A stretch of DNA of 8,725 bases from Anaerolineae bacterium (GTDB taxonomy: Bacteria; Chloroflexota; Anaerolineae; Promineifilales; Promineifilaceae), in NCBI GenBank assembly GCA_028277515.1, contig JANQGC010000171.1, positions 1-8,725 on the forward strand, read 5' to 3'. Positions 1-5,640 of the stretch are shown here, piece by piece. The notes beneath the pieces are model-generated. The model saw nothing but the letters and a program-made list of their open reading frames with translations. It was not told the DNA's origin and searched no databases. The stretch's first letter is position 1. Each line of letters begins with the position of its first letter. The position numbers and the translations under genes are program-made.

Positions 1-155
1 TTCGCCGAACAAGCCGGTTGATCTTGAATAAGGATGTGCCTGCCTTGGAGGTGCTCCCATATCCACGGTTACAAGATGAAACGCTTGATGCGGAAGGTGT
101 TGTTTCACGCAAGAAACAACTGCTGCCCGTCATCCTGGGTGCTTTGGAAGAATAG
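1..155 (+). CDS. ppaC: C-terminal end of manganese-dependent inorganic pyrophosphatase (partial)
   Basis: An open frame runs from base 3 (the window edge) to TAG at 153-155 and gives the last 50 residues of a protein that starts outside the window. The stretch EGVVSRKKQLLPVILGALEE matches the ending of family II (DHH/DHHA2) pyrophosphatases, for example the GVVSRKKQVVPVLTDAM ending of Bacillus subtilis PpaC. The SRKKQ motif belongs to the DHHA2 domain and binds pyrophosphate. These cytoplasmic Mn/Co enzymes hydrolyse PPi to phosphate and so pull biosynthetic reactions forward. Whether this copy also carries CBS/DRTGG regulatory domains, as many do, cannot be seen. Its stop codon shares a base with the GTG of the next gene, so the two are probably cotranscribed and translationally coupled. 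The identification rests on a short but very characteristic motif. Confidence 0.82.
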   Translation, partial: RRTSRLILNKDVPALEVLPYPRLQDETLDAEGVVSRKKQLLPVILGALEE

Positions 156-823
156 TGCAAGAATATCAATTTCGGCAATGTGATTGGGAAGAATGCCGTT
201 TTCGCTTTCCGGTTCATGCAGACACGCCACGCGCCAATCGCTGTCCCGTTTGTAGTTCCGATACGCACCAGGTTGGTTTACCTGTAGAGGGAAAGGAGTC
301 AAAAGGCAACCGTTTGCTCCACCCAACTTTTGAAGGGCTGTTGGATAATATCCGGAGTATTCATAATGTTGGATCCATATTTCGCACGGCCGATGGGGCG
401 GGGGTAGCTCATCTCCATCTCTGCGGCATGACAGCTACGCCTGCACACGCCAAATTAACCAAAGCGGCCCTCGGAGCGCAGGAAAAGGTGTCTTGGTCTT
501 ATAGTACGAATGGACTGGATACGGCCGAAACTTTAAAGGCAAAAGGGTATCAGCTTTGGGCAATTGAGGCCGCAACGGGAGCACAGTCGTTTTTCAAGAC
601 ACAGCCCGTGCTGCCCCATTCCCGCGTGGTTGTGGTGGTCGGCAATGAAAAAGCGGGGGTAGATCCTGGGATATTAGCTATTTGTGATCATATTTTCAGT
701 TTGCCAATGCACGGATTCAAACAGTCATTAAATGTTGCCGTTGCTTTTGGCATTGTTGCCTATCAACTGCGGTACGGTCCTATGATTCAAAAGCCGCATT
801 CAAAGGGCCAACCCACAGATTAG
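155..823 (+). CDS. SpoU/TrmH-family RNA 2'-O-methyltransferase with N-terminal zinc ribbon
   Basis: The 222-residue product starts at GTG 155, which overlaps the previous stop (TAGTG). A GGAAG at 146-150 could serve as ribosome binding site. The SPOUT knotted-fold motifs are all present: motif 1 NIRSIHNVGSIFRTADGAGV (65-84), motif 2 VVVVVGNEKAGV (158-169) and motif 3 SLPMHGFKQSLNVAVAFG (182-199). The glycine-rich loop and SLNVAVA bind S-adenosylmethionine in the trefoil knot, and the motif 1 Asn/Arg pair is catalytic in this family. Residues 1-41 add a putative zinc ribbon with C9, C14, C30 and C33 (CPVC), which likely contacts RNA; the added cysteines support the GTG start. The enzyme methylates ribose 2'-OH on tRNA or rRNA, but the target nucleotide cannot be told from sequence. 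It is cytoplasmic and sits in an apparent operon with the pyrophosphatase. Confidence 0.9.
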   Translation: MQEYQFRQCDWEECRFRFPVHADTPRANRCPVCSSDTHQVGLPVEGKESKGNRLLHPTFEGLLDNIRSIHNVGSIFRTADGAGVAHLHLCGMTATPAHAKLTKAALGAQEKVSWSYSTNGLDTAETLKAKGYQLWAIEAATGAQSFFKTQPVLPHSRVVVVVGNEKAGVDPGILAICDHIFSLPMHGFKQSLNVAVAFGIVAYQLRYGPMIQKPHSKGQPTD

Positions 824-1128
824 GAAACATACCCCGGGAATCCAAAAGCGACGTTGAATGATGTTGTGGCCTTGATCACAGCATTTCATAAATTCTTGGC
901 TTATGATACTGAAAAAATCGTAAGCATTGTCATCCATCCACTTACGAAGAAATTATGCTGTTGACTTGTTTTTTATAATTCAGCGTTCACCTATTTGATT
1001 GCGCTGTTACAAAAATTATTTACACAGAAGTTTGACAGCTTTTCACTTGATACATGGGTGAAAACCATTTAATAAAAGTAGTCAAATTTTTGGAAACACA
1101 ATATTGATGATGTTTAGGAGATAAATTT
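824..1128. other. AT-rich intergenic region with weak signals only
   Basis: No gene is supported in these 305 bases. A weak hairpin, ATGTTGTG (861-868) with CACAGCAT (877-884), could form just after the methyltransferase but has no T-run, so it is at best a poor terminator. A lone TATAAT (974-979) has no -35 at usual spacing. For the downstream lipoprotein the best guess is TTGATA (1047-1052) followed after 15 bases by TTTAAT (1068-1073); the spacing is short. AGGAG at 1116-1120, eight bases before ATG 1129, is a convincing ribosome binding site. The trmH frame stays open after its TAG up to TGA at 962-964, but the 46 codons resemble nothing I recognise. Confidence 0.5.
1040..1064. repeat. 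7-bp inverted repeat in the leader of the DUF3179 gene
   Basis: TTTTCAC (1040-1046) and GTGAAAA (1058-1064) are perfect reverse complements around an 11-base centre. The centre contains the TTGATA considered as a possible -35. This is the size of a dimer operator and lies about 65 bases before the start codon. In AT-rich DNA a 7-bp pair can also occur by chance. Confidence 0.3.
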
Positions 1129-2583
1129 ATGATTGGAATTTGTGTTAATCAACGAAACCTTTGGTTGATCTTGCTTATCATGGTTGCGTTGCTAGTGGCC
1201 TGTAATCCTGTTTCAGATGCCCCATCCAGCGATGAAGAAATTGTAGAAGAAGGGCAGCAAAACATTACATCTGAGCAAGAGGACAGCCAGAACAGTGAGG
1301 AGGAGCAAAACCCTCAACCGGAAGTTCCCAGTCCAACCGCTGAGCCGGATGAAATGCCGACGGCCGAACCGGAAACCCAACCTACAGAAGCTGTTGAAGA
1401 GCCAACGGCCGCACCTGCAACCCCAACACAACTGCCACCAACGGAAATTCCGGCCACTAAAACGGCGGAGCCGGAAGCAGTTAGTGATGGCGAGCCCCTT
1501 GATGAGCGGCCTGAAGAATTACAATTGGCGACTCAAGGCTGGCTGACGGATTGGGAAAAACATACGATCGATTATCAAGAGCTGCTGCCGGGTGGCCCAT
1601 CGCGGGATGGCATTCCATCTCTTGATAACCCGACATTCGTGAGTTTTGCAGAAGCATCCGGAACGATTGGGGGGATTGAACCGGTCATTGCCCTGGAGAT
1701 CAACGGTGATGCCCGCGCCTATCCCTTGCAGATTTTAATCTGGCATGAGATCGTCAACGATATGGTGGGTGATGTACCGGTAGTTGTAACTTTTTGCCCC
1801 TTGTGCAACTCGGCTATCGTTTTTGACCGCCGGGTGGATGGCCAGGCATTTGAATTCGGAACCTCCGGTTTGCTGCGGTATAGTGACCTTGTTGTGTATG
1901 ATCGCAGTACGGAAAGTTTGTGGCAGCAGTTTACCGGTGAAGGGATTGTGGGGGAAATGGTAGGCCGGCAGCTTGAATTTCTGCCCTCATCTCTTGTTAG
2001 TTATCAAGATTTTCAGGATGCTTTTCCGGAAGGGGTCGTCCTTTCGACGGCTACCGGTTTTGATCGACCATACGGCACTAACCCTTATACCGGGTATGAT
2101 ACTTATGAACATCCCTTGAGCCAGGATGGAGAAATTGCCCTGCTCACAATCGAACAAGACAATCGGCTGGCAGCGGCCGATCGCATGATCGCCGTCTCCC
2201 TTCCTGAAGAAGGGATCGATATCGCTTATCCATTAGCCATTTTGTCAGAAATGGGTGTGATAAACGACCGGCAGGGCGAGCAAGATATCGTTGTGTTCTT
2301 TCAAACCGGTACGACAAGCGCATTGGGATCCCAAATGATAGTTTTTGGTGATGATGTTGGCGCGACCGGTGTATTTGACCCGAACCTTGAGGGTCAAAAA
2401 TTAACTTTCTCCGGTGATGGGGAGACCATTACAGATATTGAGACGGGAAGCGAATGGAATATATTTGGCCAGGCAGTTTCTGGCCCATTAGAAGGAGAAT
2501 CATTAGATCCAATTGTGCATGGAAACCATTTTTGGTTTTCCTGGGCAGCATTCAAACCGGATACAATCATTTATCAAGGCTAA
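1129..2583 (+). CDS. DUF3179 domain-containing lipoprotein
   Basis: The product has 484 residues. Residues 1-25 form a lipoprotein signal peptide: a hydrophobic stretch at 11-24, then the lipobox L-V-A-C with the lipidated Cys at 25. So the protein is exported and anchored on the outer face of the cytoplasmic membrane. Residues 26 to about 135 are a Glu/Pro/Thr-rich acidic linker, likely a disordered spacer. The rest is a DUF3179 domain, recognised from DGIPSLDNPTF, the block AYPLQILIWHEIVNDMVG (W205, H206, E207), VVTFCPLCNSAIVFDR (C223 and C226), the segment around SLWQQFTGEGIVG, and TATGFDRPYGTNPYTGYD. The family's reaction is unknown; the invariant-looking CPLC pair suggests a metal site or a redox pair (inference). 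AGGAG at 1116-1120 fixes the ATG start. It has no close neighbour on its strand and no clear terminator, so it is probably monocistronic. Confidence 0.88.
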   Translation: MIGICVNQRNLWLILLIMVALLVACNPVSDAPSSDEEIVEEGQQNITSEQEDSQNSEEEQNPQPEVPSPTAEPDEMPTAEPETQPTEAVEEPTAAPATPTQLPPTEIPATKTAEPEAVSDGEPLDERPEELQLATQGWLTDWEKHTIDYQELLPGGPSRDGIPSLDNPTFVSFAEASGTIGGIEPVIALEINGDARAYPLQILIWHEIVNDMVGDVPVVVTFCPLCNSAIVFDRRVDGQAFEFGTSGLLRYSDLVVYDRSTESLWQQFTGEGIVGEMVGRQLEFLPSSLVSYQDFQDAFPEGVVLSTATGFDRPYGTNPYTGYDTYEHPLSQDGEIALLTIEQDNRLAAADRMIAVSLPEEGIDIAYPLAILSEMGVINDRQGEQDIVVFFQTGTTSALGSQMIVFGDDVGATGVFDPNLEGQKLTFSGDGETITDIETGSEWNIFGQAVSGPLEGESLDPIVHGNHFWFSWAAFKPDTIIYQG

Positions 2584-2651
2584 GATCATGCTGAAGGAAA
2601 TAACAAAACCCCTTTGGCGACTTATACTAACTATTTCAAAACAAAATAAAG

Positions 2652-2847
2652 ATGTAGACTAAATTGTAATGATTGCTTTTTAGTTCTGGAATACCTGGCT
2701 GAAATTCGTGCCGGTACGGAAAATGATTTCCATAAATATTTACCATTGGTGAAAAAACATCTGGCAGCCTGTCCTGACTGCCGCGAATACTATTTGCGCC
2801 AGTTGGCTCAACTTGAGGCGTTTAATGAGAAATTTTCTGATTTGTGA
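2652..2847 (+). pseudogene. Frameshifted small zinc-finger protein (anti-sigma/zf-HC2-like)
   Basis: From 2650 to TGA at 2845-2847 an open frame without a usable start encodes about 64 residues. Its ending is clearly protein-like: VKKHLAACPDCREYY carries the HxxxCxxC zinc motif of anti-sigma-type zinc fingers, with further cysteines in LNCNDCFLVLEYL near the front. An ATG at 2652-2654 is followed at once by TAG in its own frame. Removing the single T at 2655 joins that ATG to the zinc-finger frame (Met-Arg-Leu-Asn-Cys-Asn-Asp-Cys and on). One inserted base at codon 2 therefore explains the lesion. Proteins of this type bind zinc and often hold an ECF sigma factor inactive, but no sigma gene is nearby. 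It could instead be a sequencing or assembly error in an intact gene. No strong ribosome binding site precedes the ATG. Confidence 0.6.
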
Positions 2848-2859
2848 GCCAGAATGTCG

Positions 2860-2865
2860 TATAAT
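2860..2865 (+). promoter_or_regulatory. Candidate -10 element for the slipin gene
   Basis: TATAAT matches the sigma-A consensus perfectly and lies about 80 bases before ATG 2944, just after the zinc-finger stop. No good -35 lies at 16-18 bases (CTGATT at 17), and there is no TGn extension, so it would need an activator or be weak. A consensus hexamer in AT-rich DNA can be chance. Confidence 0.35.
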
Positions 2866-2943
2866 GAAGGATAAATAGCTTTCGGCAGAAAACAACTATT
2901 CTGCCTTATCCGGTCAAATATTTTGACCAAATGTGGAGACGCA

Positions 2944-3717
2944 ATGTTTGGTACACTTATCTTTGTTGTATTCTTTTTAATTGCCGTAATGGCGTTAATC
3001 GGCTTATCTATTCGTGTTGTACCCGAATACGAACGAGGTGTCATATTTCGCTTGGGTAGGGTTATAGGTGCGAAGGGTCCGGGCTTATTCTTCCTGATTC
3101 CAATCGTTGACCGTATGATCAAAGTCGATTTGCGGACGGTTACCCTTGACGTTCCAGCTCAAGAAGCGATTACGAGTGATAATGTAACAGTGAAGGTCAA
3201 TGCGGTCGTTTATTTCCGCGTGTTGGACCCCGTTGATGCAATTGTTCAGGTTGAAGATTATCGTCGGGCCACCTGGCAGATTGCCCAAACCAGTTTGCGA
3301 AACGTCATTGGGCAATCACAACTTGATCAACTCTTGTCAGATCGAGAAAAAATTAATGAAAAGCTGCAGCATATCATAGATGAGGCAACGGAACCTTGGG
3401 GAATTAAGGTTAGTATTGTCGAAGTAAAAGATCTTGAATTAACAGCTAACATGATTAGAGCCATGGCACGTGAGGCAGAAGCGGAACGTGAACGGCGGGC
3501 TAAGATCATTAGTGCTGAAGGTGACCAGCAAGCAGCGCAAAAGTTGGCGGAGGCTGCTGAGAAAATGGATACAGCTCCGGGTGCAATGACCCTGCGCTAT
3601 TTACAAACTTTAAATGATATTGGAATAGACAATAACACAACTGTCGTATTTCCACTGCCGGTCGAGCTAATACGACCCTTAATGGGTATGTTGGAAAAAG
3701 GGGCAGAAAAGGAATAA
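2944..3717 (+). CDS. Stomatin-like SPFH/band 7 membrane protein (slipin)
   Basis: I place the start at ATG 2944, preceded by GGAGA (2935-2939). The TTG at 2923 would add seven residues without an equivalent site. The 257-residue product begins with one hydrophobic segment (about 3-23, [18 protein letters not shown]) and runs into a classic band 7 domain. Recognisable blocks are [53 protein letters not shown] cut here as the core strand region, and [16 protein letters not shown] charged helix rich in Ala/Glu/Arg ([20 protein letters not shown]) follows and probably forms the coiled coil that drives oligomer rings. Slipins organise membrane microdomains and protect or scaffold membrane proteins. 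Many are encoded next to an NfeD-type protein; none is present here, so this is an orphan slipin. The gene ends at a strong terminator and faces the hydrolase gene. Confidence 0.92.
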   Translation: MFGTLIFVVFFLIAVMALIGLSIRVVPEYERGVIFRLGRVIGAKGPGLFFLIPIVDRMIKVDLRTVTLDVPAQEAITSDNVTVKVNAVVYFRVLDPVDAIVQVEDYRRATWQIAQTSLRNVIGQSQLDQLLSDREKINEKLQHIIDEATEPWGIKVSIVEVKDLELTANMIRAMAREAEAERERRAKIISAEGDQQAAQKLAEAAEKMDTAPGAMTLRYLQTLNDIGIDNNTTVVFPLPVELIRPLMGMLEKGAEKE

Positions 3718-3749
3718 ATTTGTATTAGGGTGAAATAGCAAATTATTAA

Positions 3750-3779
3750 AAAAAGCCGGACGAGCAGGTCCGGCTTTTT
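3750..3779. terminator. Bidirectional intrinsic terminator between convergent genes
   Basis: AGCCGGAC and GTCCGGCT pair around the six-base loop GAGCAG. The stem is extended by an A-run on the left and a T-run on the right (12 paired bases in all). Read on the + strand it ends the slipin transcript with CTTTTTC; read on the - strand it ends the UPF0173 hydrolase transcript with a run of seven T. This is a textbook shared terminator. Confidence 0.92.
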
Positions 3780-3796
3780 CTTTTGGAGATTCAACT

Positions 3797-4486
3797 TTAT
3801 TTAGATGTATAGCTTTCTTCAACATCCAATATAACTGCCTTAACATCTGTCAGTGTTTCAACTCTGTTAGCCCACGATTGCATATCCTGTTCTATGGGAG
3901 GCCATGTATTATAATGGCAAGGTATAACAACTTTTGGAGAGAGATACTCTAAGGCGGTCAATGCTTCTTCTGGCCCCATCGTGAAATTATCTCCGGTAGG
4001 GATGATGGCCAAATCGATGCCCAGGCTGCCAATCATTTTCATGTCAGAAAATAAGGCAGTGTCTCCAGCAACATAAATATTTTGATCACTTACTGTGATC
4101 AGATAACCACCCGGATTCCCGCCATAGCTGCCATCAGGTAAACTTGAGCTGTGCAGCGCCCAGGTCATTTTTACACGGCCGAATGGGAAATCATATGCCC
4201 CACCGGTGTTCATGGCCCACACATTGTCATGTCCTTGAGCGTTGAGCCAATTACAAATTTCAAAATTAGCGACAACTTGTACACCGGTGCGTTTGGCCAG
4301 GGCAACCAGATCGGCACTATGATCGGGATGGCCATGCGTTTGCAATATAAAGTCCGCCTCCATTTCATCTGCTGAAATTTTGGCCGCCGGATTGTTGGGA
4401 GCTAAGAATGGATCAACAACGACCTTAATACCCTCGAAATCTAAGGTAAAGGTTGAGTGACCGTGCCAGGTAATTTTTACTGTCAT
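3797..4486 (-). CDS. UPF0173-family metal-dependent hydrolase (metallo-beta-lactamase fold)
   Basis: The 229-residue product has the usual length of the family. It opens with KITWHGHSTFTL, typical of UPF0173, and has the metal-binding signature THGHPDH (H51, H53, D55, H56). The remaining expected ligands follow: H112 in WALHSSS, D142 in VAGDTALF and H191 in IPCHYNTWP. The full set predicts an active di-metal hydrolase. The physiological substrate of this family is not established. There is no signal peptide, so it is cytoplasmic. A near-perfect ribosome binding site (AGGAGGT, seen as ACCTCCT at 4491-4497) lies four to five bases before the ATG. Transcription is probably separate from the transglycosylase gene, since a terminator lies between them. 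Its leader carries one of the two palindrome pairs described below, which suggests shared control with the transglycosylase. Confidence 0.9.
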   Translation of the reverse strand: MTVKITWHGHSTFTLDFEGIKVVVDPFLAPNNPAAKISADEMEADFILQTHGHPDHSADLVALAKRTGVQVVANFEICNWLNAQGHDNVWAMNTGGAYDFPFGRVKMTWALHSSSLPDGSYGGNPGGYLITVSDQNIYVAGDTALFSDMKMIGSLGIDLAIIPTGDNFTMGPEEALTALEYLSPKVVIPCHYNTWPPIEQDMQSWANRVETLTDVKAVILDVEESYTSK

Positions 4487-4571
4487 GAGTACCTCCTATT
4501 GAATATTTGAAAAGTAGAAACAATTGGGTTTGAGCGTCCCTTGAATGGTTTGTTTCCAGGGCTTTTATCAA

Positions 4572-4629
4572 GTGTCAGTCACTTGACCCATTACGACCTC
4601 ACTGATTAGGAGAAGGAAGTGACTGTCAC
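4572..4629. promoter_or_regulatory. Palindrome pair upstream of the hydrolase gene (operator pair A)
   Basis: Two copies of an 11-bp palindrome occur: GTGTCAGTCAC at 4572-4582 (one mismatch from symmetry) and GTGACTGTCAC at 4619-4629 (perfect), with centres at 4577 and 4624. Each is flanked on the inward side by TT or AA, so together they form an inverted repeat, TGTCAGTCACTT facing AAGTGACTGTCAC. The first site is also nested in a wider palindrome, TCAAGTG-TCAGT-CACTTGA (4568-4586). The pair lies 86-143 bases upstream of the hydrolase start. A matching pair exists before the transglycosylase gene. Confidence 0.7.
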
Positions 4630-4648
4630 GTTAGATGTGTGCAAATGT

Positions 4649-4679
4649 AGTATAACATAAAAAGGGGTTTGGCTGGCAA
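4649..4679 (-). promoter_or_regulatory. Candidate promoter for the UPF0173 hydrolase
   Basis: Read on the - strand, TGTTATACT (4657-4649) is an extended -10 (TG-n-TATACT, one mismatch from TATAAT). TTGCCA at 4679-4674 resembles a -35 but is 19 bases away, which an extended -10 can tolerate. Transcription would begin near 4642, giving a leader of about 155 bases that includes both palindromes. An alternative promoter, with GTGACA inside the palindrome at 4629-4624 as -35, has no good -10. Confidence 0.4.
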
Positions 4680-4680
4680 T

Positions 4681-4710
4681 AAAAAAGCCGTCGCTAATTC
4701 AGGCGACGGC
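4681..4710 (-). terminator. Intrinsic terminator after the transglycosylase gene
   Basis: GCCGTCGC (4687-4694) and GCGACGGC (4703-4710) form a perfect 8-bp GC-rich stem around an eight-base loop. On the - strand it is followed by six T (A-run at 4681-4686). It lies 24 bases past the stop codon of the transglycosylase and separates that gene from the hydrolase. Confidence 0.9.
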
Positions 4711-4733
4711 CGAAAACCTGTAAAAGGGAAAGG

Positions 4734-5555
4734 TTAATTTAAATTCAATCTGCCGGCCGCTCTTTGACACCCCGCCGCACCCCCGGCAGCCAGCCAGGCA
4801 TCAAGCGTCTCACTGGTACTTAATCCCGCCTGGGCATCTTCATAAATGCCTCTTGCCCATTGGTAATAACGTTGAGTTTCATTGGCCCAATTTTCATACG
4901 CGCCACCGGAAGCGGCATATCCACCATTATAACCGGCGAATGACAGAAAAATATCACCCCCGGTATAGCGCAACTGCTCATTTAAGAAGTTGAGTCCGCG
5001 CGTTGCATTGGTATCCGGATCCATCATATCTTCCCCACTGCTGAAATGAAAGGGCATCACCTGGAACAAACCTCTTGCGCCGGCAATTGAGACGGCCTGG
5101 GGGTCGCCACAGGATTCTATTTGCATAATTGTGGCGACAGCATTGGGATCGACACCATGCAAATTTGCCCATTCTACTATCTTGGATTCCCAATACATTA
5201 CCTCAGGTGTAAAAAATGGAGCAATAGCGCCCTGTCCAATGCTGGGGGCCATCGTTCCTAATTGCGGATCAAGATTTTCGTTCGACGTATCAACCATGTT
5301 TTTAGTTGATAAATCCACGGCATCATTTTCAAAGGCGGTCACATTTCCACTCATTGGCCAGGCAATAAATGCTAATGAAATTGCCAGCAGTGGAACGATA
5401 ATTAGTATGAATATCATTCTCTGAGCAACTTTATTTCGCGCAACAGTAAGTTCATGACCATAATAATCATCGAATTCTTCATATTCCGGGTCATAAAAAG
5501 GTGTTTCTACTTGATAAGCTGTTACATAGTGATTTTCGTTCATAGCTTTATACAT
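4734..5555 (-). CDS. Membrane-anchored lytic transglycosylase-like protein (SLT domain)
   Basis: The product has 273 residues. Residues 1-46 are a cytoplasmic tail rich in Tyr, Asp and Glu, and 47-67 (MIFILIIVPLLAISLAFIAW region) form a signal anchor. The rest is therefore outside the membrane. After a linker (about 70-115) comes a lysozyme-like SLT fold with the catalytic Glu147 in MQIESCGDP, the block GARGLFQVMPFHF (159-171) and LSFAGYNGG (204-212). Such enzymes cleave the MurNAc-GlcNAc bond of peptidoglycan, forming 1,6-anhydro ends. ATG 5555 is used here; ATG 5543 is a possible alternative. Neither has a clear ribosome binding site, and a palindrome ends only four bases before ATG 5555. 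An 85-base gap separates it from the membrane-protein gene upstream, so it may be read from its own promoter, from that gene's, or both. Confidence 0.87.
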   Translation of the reverse strand: MYKAMNENHYVTAYQVETPFYDPEYEEFDDYYGHELTVARNKVAQRMIFILIIVPLLAISLAFIAWPMSGNVTAFENDAVDLSTKNMVDTSNENLDPQLGTMAPSIGQGAIAPFFTPEVMYWESKIVEWANLHGVDPNAVATIMQIESCGDPQAVSIAGARGLFQVMPFHFSSGEDMMDPDTNATRGLNFLNEQLRYTGGDIFLSFAGYNGGYAASGGAYENWANETQRYYQWARGIYEDAQAGLSTSETLDAWLAAGGAAGCQRAAGRLNLN

Positions 5556-5559
5556 TTAT

Positions 5560-5616
5560 GTGACAGTCACTTAAAAAATGTGTTAGAGATAATGAATAAA
5601 TCAAAGTGACTGTCAA
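5560..5616. promoter_or_regulatory. Palindrome pair upstream of the transglycosylase gene (operator pair B)
   Basis: GTGACAGTCAC at 5560-5570 is a perfect 11-bp palindrome, and AGTGACTGTCAA at 5605-5616 contains the same site with one end mismatch; centres are 5565 and 5611. With its TT flank, 5560-5572 is the exact reverse complement of 4617-4629, a 13-base identity with pair A. One site overlaps the -35 of the proposed promoter. The other lies between the start of transcription and the ATG, ending four bases before it. That arrangement suits a repressor, or an RNA hairpin that hides the start codon. Confidence 0.72.
5589..5616 (-). promoter_or_regulatory. Candidate promoter for the transglycosylase gene
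   Basis: On the - strand a perfect -35, TTGACA (5616-5611), is followed after 16 bases by CATTAT (5594-5589, four of six matches). Transcription would begin near 5582, giving a leader of roughly 27 bases. The -35 is embedded in one palindrome of operator pair B. Confidence 0.5.
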
Positions 5617-5640
5617 TATTGGTTGGTTCAGCCCAATTGA

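Noticed and set aside
824..964. 46 open codons after the methyltransferase stop, in the same frame.
   Set aside because: That length arises easily by chance, the translation matches nothing I recognise, and the family domain is already complete before the TAG.
961..979. TTGACT (961-966) and TATAAT (974-979) as a promoter.
   Set aside because: Only seven bases separate them, far too few for sigma-A, and neither has a partner at proper spacing.
1031..1052. TTGACAG and TCACTTGAT near the lipoprotein gene as a further copy of the GTGAC palindrome.
   Set aside because: The two halves are separated by extra bases and the symmetry is lost, so it is not a site of the same kind.
4617..5572. The transglycosylase gene is bounded by a perfect 13-bp inverted pair (AAGTGACTGTCAC and GTGACAGTCACTT), as a mobile element would be.
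   Set aside because: Two further copies lie outside these ends at fixed spacing, there is no target duplication or transposase, and the gene has a normal terminator. Operators explain the pattern better.
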